A stretch of 64,000 bases of DNA, taken from positions 43,834,104-43,898,103 of the forward strand of contig CM070725.1 of assembly GCA_036346275.1 (NCBI GenBank), given 5' to 3'. Source of the stretch: Otatea glauca. Taxonomy: Eukaryota > Streptophyta > Magnoliopsida > Poales > Poaceae. Shown here in pieces: positions 11,191 through 23,026 of the stretch (its first letter is position 1; each line of letters opens with the position of its first letter). The position numbers and the translations under genes were made by a program. Below the pieces are notes generated by a model that was given only the letters and a program-made list of their open reading frames with translations, searched no databases and had not been told where the DNA came from.

Positions 11191-11890
11191 ACCTCTTATA
11201 TATAACATTTCGAAAGCTTGTTTTGAATATTTAGAGAAATCATAACTGCATGCATTGGAGTTGTATTGAATGTTTCCTTCACTTCCTCCTTATCTTTATA
11301 CCAATCCAACAACTCTTTGAATTACCCTTATTAATGGAAGTAAATGATTTATCATGTCCACGAAAAGTTTCACCTTGCACTATGAGATATCTTGCACAAT
11401 CTAAAGATGCGGTCAAACGAATTTTGTATACAATTTTCGCCTCCTTAGTGTAAGTATTCATTTTACAAGACACACTTGACCGTTGATTTTGACACACTCA
11501 CCCCTTGCAATGTTGTGGAAACTATTTGGACCACTAACATGTTTATTGAAAGCATCTAAAATTGTTTTCCAACCAGAGAACCCAAGTTTTGTAATATATC
11601 ATTCCCAGATGTATTGGGTTGTGATGAGTTCTTGAAATGAAAACAATAGAAACAAAATATAGCATCATTTTCCACACTATATTCCAATCAATCAAACTTA
11701 TTAAACCATTGTTTTTGAAAGGAACTCCAGGTTTTCCATCCAATGTCTTCGAAAAGGCATGCCCAAATGGTCAAGTTGGACCATTCGATAAATATACCAT
11801 CCTTACTCGATCTTTAATTTCATTGGTATAATCTTCTATTGGTATGTGCCGATGTTTAAGACATGTGGTCCCTTAATCAAACTTACAAAA
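11191..11890 (-). pseudogene. hAT-type transposase, N-terminal part (TTF zinc finger / DUF4371 start), decayed
   Basis: Continuation of the relic at 8170-9756 on the far side of the nested element. Near 11720-11860 the minus strand reads IEDYTNEIKDRVRMVYLSNGP, then a stop, then GKPGVPF, like the start of the TTF-type domain. Near 11300-11450 it reads YKIRLTASLDCARYLIVQGE and FRGHDKSFTSINKGN, the usual DUF4371 N-terminus (RLTASLDCARFLLRQGLAFRGHDE type). Stops and shifts interrupt it. Confidence 0.75.
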
Positions 11891-11907
11891 ATATAATTGT
11901 AGGCTCA

Positions 11908-12496
11908 TGGTGAACAAAACAGAGAGAATGGGGATTGCTTCTTTATTAGCCAAGCGGCTCTTACAGAGTATACAAATTACACAGTGATCAGAATGATCAT
12001 AGGTTGCTAATGCTAGATGCTTGATCGATTGGTTTTAGATTTTCGATCGTAGATCAGATGCCTTCAATAGCGTGGATTGGCTCCCTATTTATCTCGGTTG
12101 AAGAGGTAGCAGTTGTTCTCCAAAAGGATGTCGTGTAGCTGAGAGGTGTCTTCCCGTTAAACGGTGTCTTCTCACCAAATGGTGCCTTTTTCAGAGATAA
12201 CTTCCGGGTGGTTATATATACCTGTCAGACAACTGTTTGCACAGAGACATGTGTGAGGATAATCGCTTGCTCCCGATCAGCTAACTGGTCGGGGTGGCTA
12301 TTTCACTGTTCGACAACGACTAATGTGAAGTAAAGTTTTGACCATCTTGACTGAACAGGTCGAAGACCTAACCGTTCGGATAAGGATGGGCTTCGTTCAA
12401 TGTATTATAGGCTTTATGTATTGTAGGGCCATTAATAGAGTATAGTCACGAATAATTTGAGAGCCCAGACAAAGGACAAGCTTTTAATCCTCATCA
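11908..12496 (-). mobile_element. LTR-like sequence, probable solo LTR
   Basis: On the minus strand it opens TGATGAGGATTAAAAGCTTG and closes with a block like the R/U5 end of a copia LTR (CCCATTCTCTCTGTTTTG). It contains a TATATA motif and no coding frame. No convincing 5-bp target duplication was found, so the limits are approximate. Confidence 0.35.
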
Positions 12497-13346
12497 GTAT
12501 GTGATGTTCCGGATCAGTAGTAATTTCATTCGGATTAAATTCTAGTCGAAGCCTCTTTGGTTGAGTGTGCTCTCATCGGTTGGGGAGTGTTACTTGAATT
12601 ACTTGTGAAATAATTACGTAAAGCTTGTTTCTCCATTATTACAACTCTACAAACAAATACAAGTGTACAACTATATTACTAAATAGAAAACATAATATGT
12701 ATACAAGAGTATATCTGTATATCGATGTACGCTAAAGAACAAAGCATGAAACAAATAACAATATATTATATTTACCCTCTCTCCTCGGCTCCTCGTCCTC
12801 CTCCACAGCCGCACGCCCATGCCTCCTCACACCACCGCCTGGCCGGTGGCAGCCCACCTCCTTGTGCCCACTGCTTGGGCTCAGCTCACTGTCTCCCTTC
12901 TTTGGCTCCTCGTGCCACTACCCTAGCGGCCTCGGCGTCTTCATTGCCTCCTTGTCACGCCCTCAGCTTCTCTAACCTCTCCTGGTCGCACCACGCCATC
13001 ACTCGCCTAGCCGGTATCTTAGGTTTCTTCCTTAGCCCAGTCCCCTCAGGTGTGTCTCGTTGGTCTCATGGTCGCTCTGCTCGATCTATTGGAGTGGAGA
13101 ACAGGTGGTAGAGTGTATGTAAGTTAGTGAGCCACAGTTGGGCCTCAACAAAGGCTCACAAATCCTTTGCTCGGTCGAGCAGCTAGCCTTTTGTCCCTCC
13201 TCTACTTCTGCAAGTCAGTAACTCAACCATGGCCCTTGGAGGTTGGGTGGATGAGGAGGGGGAGGGGGGAGGGTCCCGGCATCAGCGTAGAGGATAGGCT
13301 CAATCTTGATGAAGCTCCCCCTTAGATTCGTCCCTATCTTTAGATC
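12497..13346. other. Intergenic, GC/CT-rich patch, no gene assigned
   Basis: A 128-codon plus frame at 12725-13111 is Ser/Pro/His-biased with no domain. The end of the stretch (about 13262-13325, from CAGCGTAGAGGATAGGCTC) resembles 45965-46012, which precedes a related Tourist element there too. Confidence 0.4.
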
Positions 13347-13611
13347 CGATTTGTTTGGGCTTTTTAACCAGCTTAAAAGCCAAAGCCTAAAAAAATAGGT
13401 AACTTTTTAATTGTTTTTTTTAAATGTATAAGTCTCCATATAACTAAAAATCAAAAGCCACTAGAGAGCTGTTTTTTAGCTTATTGAGAGTTGGTTTTGG
13501 ACTAATGCCACTGAAGTTAGGGTAAAATTACCCACCTCTATCACGTATAAAAGTCGATCACTTTTACTGTTTAAGCCCAAAAGCTGACTTTAAGCTATAA
13601 GCCTAAAATCC
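13347..13611. mobile_element. MITE-like repeat, diverged
   Basis: The end at about 13349 reads GATTTGTTTGGGC; the far end reads inward GGATTTTAGGCTTATAGC, an imperfect inverted pair. The interior is rich in AAAAGC/GCTTTT words, like the neighbouring element. Target duplication not resolved. Confidence 0.45.
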
Positions 13612-13614
13612 TAA

Positions 13615-13888
13615 GGGCTTGTTTGGGGGAGTCGTAGCTTTTCTAAAAAGCTGTCTTTTCACTTTTCTGGGCTAAAAAACAGTTGTAGATTTTTTTTATA
13701 AGAGATCGTTTAACAAACTGCTAATTTCTCTTAGCAATAAGCTACAAAATTAGATCCCGCCCAACTTTTAGCTTTTGAAAGTTACATGTGACTTCTAGCT
13801 TATACTAAAAGTCACTTAAAAGTTAAGCTATTTGTCACTTACCGACTTTTCGAAAGTTGAAGCTGGCTTTAAGCCCCTAAACAGGACC
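13615..13888. mobile_element. Tourist/PIF-type MITE
   Basis: 274 bp, with GGGCTTGTTTGGGG on the left and the inverse of CCCCTAAACAGGACC on the right, flanked by TAA on each side (13612-13614, 13889-13891). A 3-bp duplication and this TIR style fit Tourist-like MITEs. The element at 16387-16882 is a relative. Confidence 0.75.
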
Positions 13889-13978
13889 TAAGTCTAAACA
13901 ATCAAGTCCTTAGTCAATATGCTCTCATCATATTTACATGAAATTTTTTTGGAACACTAGAACTTCAAGGAGTATTGA

Positions 13979-14688
13979 GGGCCCGTTCAGTAGTGCTCCA
14001 GCTCTTGCTCCTCTCAAATTCTGCTCTGACTCCTCCTGATTCTGATTTTCTGAGGAATCAGAAGGAGTTCCTGAAGTGTTCGGCTAATCCAGATTCTTGA
14101 AAGAGGGGATCCGGGAGAGAGGGAAGAGAGGGGAGCCGTACCTGAGGTGGCGCTTGTCATGGGCTCAGCGGCGCAAGCGGGGATGGCTCGGCGACGCAGG
14201 CGGGCTCGAGGCCGGGCCCGGCTCGATGGCGCTCGAGTCGGGGATAGAGGGCTCGAGGCAGGGCCCGTCGAGCTCGAGTCGACGACGGAGGCGGCGACGC
14301 TCGAGTTGAGGACAGAACGCTCGAGTCGGCGGTGCTCGAGGCGGGGCGCGAGGCTTGGAGGCGATGCGCTCGAGAGGAAAGGCGATGCGTGCAGGGAGGT
14401 TGGTCGAAGGCAACGGCGGGAGTCAGAGGCGACGGGACTGGGACGCGAGGGGCAACGGGAGTCGGAGGAAAGACGACGTTCGAGGTCGGAAGCGGCAGGA
14501 CCCGAAGGAGGGGATGAACGATCGAGAATCCGGAGGAGCGGGGTGGAGGCCGCTTCTCTCACGCTGTGTAAAAACGAGAATCGCTTCGTGCCGATTCTGG
14601 AATCAGTCGGAAGGAGCGCGAGGTGTTTGGTAGAGCTCTGGCTCCTCTGGGCGAGAATCCAGAAGCCGGAGCTCTACCGAACGGACCC
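13979..14688. mobile_element. Tourist-like element, GC-rich interior, copy 1
   Basis: 710 bp. The left end, GGGCCCGTTCAGTAGTGCTCC, pairs with the right end GGAGCTCTACCGAACGGACCC. TGA flanks each side (13976-13978, 14689-14691). The GC-rich interior generates long Arg/Ser/Gly-rich frames on both strands (14014-14752) that I regard as non-coding. The second family member is at 46037-46653. Confidence 0.85.
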
Positions 14689-14691
14689 TGA

Positions 14692-15671
14692 ATTTATATT
14701 TTGGAGCATGGAGATTGGAATCACATTTTTTAGGTTATCTCATTGCATTTGATTTACTATGATCCCGTGGTTAGGTAGGCACTCGCCAAAAGAAATCACT
14801 AAGAAATCGAAAACATTTGCAGCCTGAAAATTGTTATACTACTGACTTAAGTTTGCATGCATGTGAAGAGTGCATTAAGTATGCCCGTGGCGACGTCCCT
14901 AATGGGGCAATTATTGGCGGCTAATGACACGAGACAACCAAATCAAGGCCTGAAAACGCGAGGTTTGACGTGAAAAACGGGGCGGGCCTGACGAGAAAGG
15001 TGCTGTGCAGCCTTTGCAAACGGGACGTCCGCATCTCGATCTCGAGACGACAAGTGCATGCGCTAGTGGTTCGTGCAAAGGAAGAAGAAGCAAACTATAG
15101 TATAATATCTCTTTCAAGACATGCCATGCTGTTCTTGATCGTCACGTCGTTGTTGTGGTTAAGACGGGGGAGTCGAAACGCCATCGATCGCCATGTACCG
15201 TGAGCACCGACATGCATGTATGTGATGTACTGGCACTAACACACGGAGCGGCAGAAGAATCATACCATCACCGAACCGGATTCAGGTTTGGAATTCTGAA
15301 GTTACGGTGTTTGTACCGGTGCTGCAAGATGTTCCTCATGGAGCAAGCAAGACTGCGATGCTTGTGCTGGTGGGTAACATACTAACATCAAACATTAAAC
15401 GTGCCTTGCGGTGATCGAAAAGACGTTCAAATCTTCATGTTGGCTGCTGCGAATGTTAACGCCAAGCAGAGTGAGAGGCTTGCGGATATTGCAGTTGGCC
15501 GTTGATTTGCCTTCCAGTGGGCTGTGTCTACTGCTGCACGTACGAGTGCGACTCAAGTGGGCCCGAGCTGGGATGGTTCTGGGAAGGTACAAATAAAATT
15601 CGGGACTTGTTAGCGACGATAGGAAGGTTTTTATCTTAGTTTTATTTTACCATTGAATCTAATTTTTTTTA
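14692..15671. other. Intergenic, no gene assigned
   Basis: Short frames at 14970-15203 and 15155-15592 have no recognisable domain. No repeat boundaries were seen. Confidence 0.4.
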
Positions 15672-15880
15672 AAGTAAATTTCACAAAACTATATGTACAA
15701 ACTAGCAGAAACTACATATTTAAGTTTCTATTTCACAAAACTGCAGATTCTAGGAGAATTTGTGTCACAAAATTATAGGTTTTAGAATTGACCATTTCAG
15801 TAGTTTTGTGAAATTGAAGCTAAAATCCGTAGTTTTCTGATAATTCGTAAAAGAAACATGTAGTTTTGTGAAATTTACTC
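15672..15880. mobile_element. MITE with AGTAAATTTCACAAAACTA termini
   Basis: About 209 bp. The left end AGTAAATTTCACAAAACTAT and the right end GTAGTTTTGTGAAATTTACT are inverted repeats of about 20 bp. The interior repeats the words TTTCACAAAACT and AGTTTTGTGAAATT several more times. No coding. Confidence 0.8.
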
Positions 15881-16386
15881 AATTAAAAGAGTCGATATCA
15901 GTTATCTGATTTGGTGCAGCAAAAATCAGTGAGGCGCAACAATTAAGTAATAAGCCTGCAACAAACCCCACTCCTATACAGCAAATATAGCAAAATTCGC
16001 AACTCAATGCCCTCATCCTAGTATAAGATGAGGAGGTAACCGTTGTGGCAATCCTGGATCTCCTAGTCGGAGCCATCAGTGGCGACTAGGCAAAGGTGAG
16101 GTAGAAGTCACCGTCACTGGCCGATCGTCGTCGAGGCCGTAGGGGAGGGTGATGGAGGGGATCTCCAGGTTACTGTGGTCGAAGAAGAGGCTAAGGATGG
16201 GCATCGGGTGGAGGGCACGGATGCTACAATGAAAGGGCTGGCAAGAGGAGACCACACGACGCCACGTGGTCCGGTGCAAGCGGCGAGGACAAGGGTCGCT
16301 AATTAGAGGGGATGGAGGAACACCTCTTGGAGAATTTCAGCCGAGATCGGTGGCCCATGCCCATAGTGCTCTGTAGACGCAACAAA
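15881..16386. other. Intergenic, no gene assigned
   Basis: Moderately GC-rich stretch with 65-67 codon frames on the minus strand and no recognised domain. Confidence 0.4.
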
Positions 16387-16882
16387 GTGATTGTTTGGGG
16401 GAGCTGTAGCTTTTCTGAAAAGCTGTTTTTTGGCTTTCTAAAAAGCTGTTGTAACTTTTTATAAGAGACCGTTTAATAAATAACTAATCTCCTTCAGCAA
16501 TAAACTGCAAAAACAGGTCCAGTCCAGTTTTCAGCTTTTGGCTTTTGTTAGGGCTTGTTTGTTTTAGCTTTGGATTCTCTAAAAGTTGATTCTGGATTGT
16601 GGTTATAGAGAAGCTGATTCTCCAAAAGTTGGAATCCAAAAGCACATATGAAGTGAATTGTGGATTCTAGTGTATATGGATGGGCTGGATTGTGAGAATC
16701 GGATTTTATAATCAGGCTGTTTGTTTTTTATTCTGCTTTTGAGGCTAGAATCCAGAATTAAAAGCTAAAACAAATAGATCATTAGTTATATATGACTTTT
16801 GTTTTATGTCAAAAACTATTTAAAAGCTAAACAGTTTGGAGGAGAGTTTACTAAAGCTTCCTTCGAGCCACCAAACAGGGCC
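16387..16882. mobile_element. Tourist-type MITE split by a second MITE
   Basis: The left end reads TTGTTTGGGGGAGCTGTAGC; the right end, read inward, GGCCCTGTTTGGTGGCTC. Left and right parts are collinear with the intact relative at 13615-13888. AAA flanks both sides, a possible 3-bp duplication. It is interrupted by the element at 16551-16785. Confidence 0.7.
16551..16785. mobile_element. MITE nested inside the 16387-16882 MITE
   Basis: 235 bp, flanked by TTA on both sides (16548-16550 and 16786-16788). Its inverted ends share TTTGTTTTAGCTTT. Removing it rejoins a block collinear with 13615-13888 (AGCTTTTG...TTATATATGAC), which supports the nesting order. Confidence 0.75.
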
Positions 16883-16885
16883 AAA

Positions 16886-17497
16886 TTTCGTTGGGCTTGC
16901 ACATGTTCTTTTTCGGCCACAGGCATGACTCAGCAGCTGGTTCTTGTCTGTTCCCTAGCTTCACGCAACTTGTTATTGGCGGTGCTAGTGGTCGATCGGC
17001 CGAGCACTGCAGCCATCTGTCACGCAACTTCTTCTCCCTCTCTCTCTCTCTCTCTCTGGGAGAGCTAGTTCTGGACACCTGTGCCTTTACTATCTTGTGA
17101 TGGACTGATGGACTGATGGCCTGATGGGCAAGGTAATTTGCTACAGGAGATATGGCAAGCGCTAGCTGGCTGCAAGCCTGCAAGCCAAACGCTGTGAAGT
17201 ACTACCGTCCTCCGAACACATGCACCGCCATATAAGCTGGGCGGCTAAATGGGCCGGGCCCATCGAGGCAGCGTGCATCCGGGAGACGGTACGTGCGCGC
17301 ATGCCCGACTTGCCCTGGCGCGGCGTGCACCGGTGCCGGACTGCCGGTGCGTCGACCGCGATAGCGGGGCAGAGCCGCGGCCAGTGGTCAACCATACCAT
17401 GAGGTCGCGCAGCGTTGGTTGGCGTGGTATCGTATCAGGTTTGCACGCACACGAGAGACGCTACCTCTGGGCGCTCCCGCTCCGCGTCCGTTGCTAC
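16886..17497. other. Intergenic with a (CT)n tract
   Basis: Contains a CT microsatellite at about 17035-17057 and overlapping frames of 60-110 codons on both strands with no domain. No gene called. Confidence 0.45.
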
Positions 17498-17707
17498 GGA
17501 TGTGTTTGGTTGTCTGTACCATTTTAGTTTATCTCGTATAAGTTATACAGATTAGTCTTGGCCTGCATGAGTTATGCAAGTTGAGTTGTTCTTACGTGAT
17601 TGCATTAGAGATAAACTCAATTTATATGTTTCCTCCATCCTGTATAAGTGGGTGCAATTGCATTCACTCATGCGATTCAAGCACCATGCAGCCAACCAAA
17701 CACACCT
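17498..17707. mobile_element. Tourist-like MITE (GGTGTGTTTGGTTG ends)
   Basis: 210 bp with GGATGTGTTTGGTTG at the left and CCAACCAAACACACCT at the right, flanked by TAC on both sides (17495-17497, 17708-17710). The interior has ATGCA/CTCAT words and no coding frame. Confidence 0.8.
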
Positions 17708-17710
17708 TAC

Positions 17711-18668
17711 TTTGAACCGCACGCACGGGGCAAGAGCCGGGCGCGTCCCAGGTCGGGCTACCGCGCTTCGGTGCATATTTTCGGGTACTTATCCTGCCAA
17801 GTATTGGATGTTTTACCCTGGACGAATTTTTAGATCTTGCAATCCTACTATTGACGCCTTAAAAGGTTTGCCCTAATTCTCGTCGCAAGAAAAAAAAAGT
17901 TTGGGCCTAATCGTGGTTATCGAAGAGAAACTTGCTGCTAAAGAGCGTGGTGCTAGCTAGGCCTATTGGCAATAACATATTTTGAGTCTGCTATTGTATA
18001 CTGTGTTTACGTCCTAGCTAGGTCCTGCATCAAGTCAATGGCCAGTTTATAGAAAAATTGCACGCATCGAGAAGACGAGCAACGTTCTCCAAATGCCAAG
18101 CGCTAACGAGTTGAGACAGTTTCCATCTCCGATGAAAAGGCAAAAAGCATACATGACTGGGTTTTCTGACTTGTTCTTAAAAGAAAAGAAGGAAAATTTT
18201 CTGTTGTTCTTTACCATCCATTTCACGAGAGACAAGAAACGGTCAGTGTACATACTACGGAGGCCCTGCTGGGCGCTGGTTCAAATGCAGTAAAAAATGT
18301 AGCCATTTTGGATCCGGCAAAACTAGGAAAATTTCTATAAAGATATACACTTCACACGTACGATTTTATATTTTTTACAATAATTTTGTAGCATTATAAA
18401 TCCAACATATATATTTGAAATTTACTAAAATTACAATACAAATAGTTTTAAGGTCTTAAAAATCACAAACCACTTAAATCGAAACCAATTCAAACAACAA
18501 ATTTGGCTTACTAAAGAGATGTTCTTATAGCATTTCTCAAATTTTTAAAGATGCCAATGACCCGGCAACCCTTAGATCCTCCCATGTTTTGGATGATCCA
18601 TGGGGCAGATGTCTACGTATGCAAGTGTACATCCAGCCCCCTAGCTAGCGATCAAGTTCTCAACTCGA
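17711..18668. other. Intergenic, nothing recognised
   Basis: AT-rich, with no domain or repeat boundary identified. Confidence 0.45.
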
Positions 18669-18676
18669 CTTTTAGT

Positions 18677-19283
18677 CAGTGTTCTAAATAGTTAGCTATA
18701 GCTACGCTATATGTGTGCTATAGTTTTTTTAAGACCCTAAACGTGAAACTACAGGCCAATGTTCCGCTATATTAGCTACCGTCGCTATAGCTAGCAATAG
18801 CTCCGCTATATGCCCTATATGCCGTAGTTTGTAGCGAGCAATAGCTTTGCTATCCTATATATGTACCCACGGGGCAAAAAATTAGGTATATTTTGAAATC
18901 CAACATTACTAGAAAGCTCAAATGCATATTTTATAAGTCTGAACTATGAGAAAACCTAGTAAAAGACTTAATCTCGCTCTTTTTCAATAATCCAACATTC
19001 CTATTTCTTAGTGATTAAGTACTTATTGTTAAGAACATTATGATACAATTATCAATTATGATCTTTGACATGTATTAACATGTTTGTTGATTCCGAACTT
19101 GACTTATATTATTATTATAAAATATTAATATCTTCTAAAGTATCATAGTTTAATGATTTGTTTAGAGGTGATTTATATAATATACATATTTATTTTTTAA
19201 TACTAAAAATGTGACAAAGAATAGCTTTCGTGATAGCTGTTATTGCTTTTTTGGGACCTTGCCAATCGTGATTTAAAACCTTG
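18677..19283. mobile_element. Non-autonomous hAT-type element
   Basis: 607 bp bounded by a perfect 8-bp duplication, CTTTTAGT (18669-18676 and 19284-19291). The ends are CAGTGTTCTAAATAG and, read inward, CAAGGTTTTAAATCACG. The first 180 bp is dense in GCTATAGC-like palindromic words. The rest is AT-rich. No coding capacity. Confidence 0.88.
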
Positions 19284-19291
19284 CTTTTAGT

Positions 19292-19602
19292 ACTTGCTTT
19301 TAGTACTTTCTCTTGTGTTTCATACCCACTCGGAGGTGAATTCAGCGACTCATTGGTATGCGAAGAAAGCCTCTGAATTATTTGTACTTGGGTGAATTGT
19401 GCTCCTGATATCCTAAAAAGATAAATGGAAAGACTAATTTATGATCACCCGTAGCAATACTTTCATGTGAACCGCTCCACCGTGTGGCACTTGGAGCCAC
19501 GAAACCCACATGCGCTTCTCCATGTGACACGCATCGCACGCAGGAGACAGAAGAACAGGTGGCTAGGACCTACACCGTGCTGTCGCTTTCATGTAGGAAG
19601 AT
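19292..19602. other. Intergenic, nothing recognised
   Basis: Spacer between the hAT element and the copia element; no gene. Confidence 0.5.
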
Positions 19603-19607
19603 ATTTC

Positions 19608-19886
19608 TGTTGTAAAATCACGCACAAAGAAATTAAATACGACACAGATTTTCACGTAAAAAATCTTTATGGTAAAAAAATCACAGACGTCAATCAATGA
19701 TCTCACTATTTTAGGAAATTAAGTACAAATAAAGGGGATTACAATGAGTCATCCACTCTCCTCGTGCGGCTTACAAGAGGTATTTATAAAGAGGACAAAG
19801 CAACTCGAGTCTAATACGGGCTACACCAAAATATGGACCAAAGGTGTCTCCAAAGCCCAAAAAGAAATTCGAATCAACACTTAACA
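19608..19886 (-). repeat. Copia 3' LTR
   Basis: 279 bp. On the minus strand it begins TGTTAAGTGTTGATTC and ends ACAACA. A purine-rich polypurine tract (AAGGTAGAGTT) sits just inside at about 19887-19898. Clearly similar to the outer parts of 27226-28446. Confidence 0.9.
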
Positions 19887-19959
19887 AACTCTACCTTGAA
19901 ACGAATTCCCTCTTGCAACAAAACATCATCACTGAACTCTCTTCAACAATAAATATCAT

Positions 19960-20501
19960 TGGCGCTAAAAAATCTCTAGGACTTAAACTGTAACTCCAAC
20001 TAAGCTTAAGCATAGCTCAAACTTAGTAACTGAAATTGTCTTTGTCATCATGTCAGCGGGATTATCATGGGTACTTATCTTGGATATTTTGATATCATCT
20101 TGAGCAATGACATCTCGAATGTAATGATACCTCACATCAATGTGCTTTGTTTTTTCATGACACATCTGATCCTTTGTGAGGCAAATAGCACTTTAACTGT
20201 CACAAAATATAGTAACACAAGAAGTAACCCTGCTGAGCTCAGTGTACAAACCTCTCAACCAAGTAGCTTCTTTACATGCTTCAGAAATAACTATATATTC
20301 AGCTGTAGTAGTTGAAAGAGCAACAGTAGCCTGCAAGCTTGCTTTCCAACTGACAGCACGACCACCAATAGTGAACACATAATCTGTGAGAGATCTCCTC
20401 TTATCTAAGTCACCAGCATAGTCAGAATCAACATGACCAACAAGCCCATCTCCATATTTTGCAAACTACAACAAGCATTATAAGTACCACGCAAGTATCT
20501 G
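19960..20501 (-). pseudogene. Copia RNase H, 3' segment of pol
   Basis: The minus strand reads VFTIGGRAVSWKASLQ, then VALSTTTAEYIVISEACKEA, the catalytic-region signature of copia RNase H, and further on KTKHIDVRYHYIRD and ADMMTK. Stops separate the pieces (for example between 20193 and 20165). The join to the reverse transcriptase is cut by the solo LTR at 20507-23018. Confidence 0.88.
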
Positions 20502-20506
20502 AAAAT

Positions 20507-23018
20507 TGAAAGTGCATCTAGTCACTTATGTTATTTTGGTGATTAATGACAAACACTCACAATGACAATCTATACAATTAAGTAAATGCTTAACTTAGTG
20601 CTTAACAAATGACAAACCTCTAATATGATTATATTGCTATGAGACTAACTTGTTATTGCTTAGTTGAGTATCAGTCTCATCTATTTAGAGGAAAGTCAAG
20701 TAGGATGGTTAAGCAAAGATAAGGTATGCAATTTTGGTATCTATTCTATATTTGTTATTGCATTCCTTTTGTGCAAATGCATAGTGAACTCCAAGTAGCA
20801 TATTGATTATATATATGCACATTGGTTCATGTCATGTTTATTTGTGCATATATATTCATTTGAGTTCATTATGTGCTTTGTTTTTAGTATGCATGTATTA
20901 ACTAGAGTTAAACTTCGTATTGCTATAGATTGACTTGGTGCATGCATGTCTTAGTTGTGTATCTTCTCATGCACTTCTCTTGGTGAAGTTTAATCTAGAG
21001 TTGGATCACATATTTACTCTTATTCCAAATATTATTTGCATATGTACAATTCGTGTACATTCTATCATGTGCTTCATTTAAGTAAAGACTATGATCCTTG
21101 CCATGATTTAATTGATTCATCATATTGGCAATTATCTCTCTAGTGCATATAGATCAATTACATATTCATCATGATGTACTTAGTAGAGAACATTTCTTAT
21201 GTCAAGTGTTTCCAGTTATGTTGTGCTTCTTTTTATGAAACACTTGTTGTAATCAATTGCTCACAAATATCAATTTGTTCATATCTATTGAGCTTTTGGG
21301 ACTAATGTCTTTCATGAGTAGTTTGGAAAGAATTAGGTCCGTCTGTGTATGATGACCAAGGTATCTTGGAGGATGATCATTAAGCTGAGGTCAACAAGAC
21401 GGCGGTGTCACCAAGAGTTGAGGACTAAGTCAAGAGCGACTTGGCGTGGAGATCGTCAGAGAGGATGATCAAGTCAAGGTTGATAGGACGAGAGTTTCAT
21501 GAGGTGAATCGAGTCGAGTTGGACAAGGCGAAGATGTCATCAATTATATGGTGAAGGTCTTCATGCATCGACATCAAGAAAGAAGACGGCAAGTGACTAT
21601 TTCTAGACTTATATTATCTTTGATTTATTTTGAGTCTAAGGATTGCCGTACTATTAAGAGGGATGCGATGTCGAATGACTTTTAGATGTGTCAAGTGCTC
21701 AAGTGATCCATCCTTGTTAATCTTAGAAAGAGAGGGGTGTTGGTGGTGCCAAAAAGTGAGGGTTGTAGGTCTCCCTTGGATTCTTTGTGATATCTGTATT
21801 TATCCTTTGAGTTTTGGGTAGTGAGACCTTGTTAGTTGTGTAGCCCTCGTTCTTAGCTTTTGATAGAGTCCAAAATCGCTGAAATCGGAGTCCGGAGTGA
21901 AAAGTTATGCTCGTTTTCGTCGGGTGGCGGTGCAATCCGGAGTATCCGGATATTCAATCCGGACATTCGGATTGACACCCTCGATGGCTGCTCTCGATCA
22001 ATCCGAGTATCAGGGGTTTTTCCGAGTCTCGGGTTGTGCCCACTATCTCCAACGGCTAGTTTTCTTGGGACCTCTATTTAAAGCCCCTTCTTCCCACTTC
22101 AAATAGGGGTGTTCCCATTGATTAGGGGTGCTATACCCTTGTTCTTGAGCCCCAAAACACCTCTTTACCCTTAGATCTAAGTGATCCCTTGGTGAGAAGG
22201 GTTGGGAAGAGTTTGAGGAGTGAGGTGCTAGGTTGAGTGAGATTTGAGTTGTTTGAGCACTTGATTTCATCTCCAAGCTTGTTCTTCGTGAGCATTTGTT
22301 ACTCTTGGAGGTTGAGGATTCCTAGGCGGCTAGGAGGTCGCCACGAGCCACCGGAGCTTTGTGTGGTTGGCGTGGGAAGTTTGTGAAGGCCGATTCCGCC
22401 TCCGTAAGGGAAGGAATCAAAGGAGTGAAGACCGCGAGTGCATTTGTGCAACAGGGAGGAAGAGGGTTGAAAGAGACCCGGCTCAAGTGTGACCGAGCCG
22501 CCTCAGCGGAGACGTAGGATCCCTCAAGGATCCGAACCGGGTGAAAAATCATCGTCTCAAGTTTGCTTCTTACTCATGCTTTAGTATTTGATTTTGAATC
22601 TTGAAATTGCCCGATCTACTCTTTTGTTGTGTTTGGCTCCAGATCTACAATTTCCCAGTACTGATAGCTTTTAGATCTTTTGTATTCAAGTAGATTGTTG
22701 AAAAATTGCAGGATTTAAAATCTCATTTCGAGGTCTTAAATCCGAGTATCCGGACTTCGAACCGGATAGTCCGGACATTTGAGTATCCGGAGATAAGTCC
22801 GGACACTCGGCCGAGTCCCTCGGATCAATCCGAGTATCCGGACTCGAACCCAGACGATCGGATATTTGAGTATCCGGATAAAATCCGGACACTCGGACTT
22901 AGACCCTCGGGAGATTTTACTTAGCTGCAAATTTTTTATTCCGCTGCATTTAGTTTTAAATATTTTAATTTGCCTATTCACCCCCCCCCCACTCTAGGCG
23001 ACATCCCCTGTCCTTTCA
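20507..23018. mobile_element. Solo LTR (2,512 bp) inserted in copia RNase H
   Basis: It begins TGAAAGTGCATC and ends GTCCTTTCA, so the ends are TGAAAG/CTTTCA inverted. It is flanked by a perfect 5-bp duplication, AAAAT (20502-20506 and 23019-23023). No internal coding region remains, hence a solo LTR. The last 60 bases carry a poly-C run and the phrase TCTAGGCGACATCCC, common near the 3' end of large grass LTRs. Contains two TCCGGA-rich arrays (21927-22020 and 22740-22920). Confidence 0.9.
21927..22920. repeat. TCCGGA-rich arrays inside the solo LTR
   Basis: Ten TCCGGA hexamers occur in two blocks (three near 21927-21980, seven near 22740-22920), mixed with ACTCGG and ATCCGAGTAT. The two blocks share longer phrases (for example GGATCAATCCGAGTAT), so one is a duplicate of the other. 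Function unknown. Confidence 0.8.
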
Positions 23019-23026
23019 AAAATCCA

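Noticed and set aside
10532..11208. Long overlapping frames (up to 222 codons) on both strands
   Set aside because: GC-rich interior of a hAT element; compositionally biased, no domain, frames on both strands.
14014..14752. 182- and 201-codon frames
   Set aside because: They lie inside the Tourist-like element 13979-14688; biased composition and no homologous frame kept in the sister copy.
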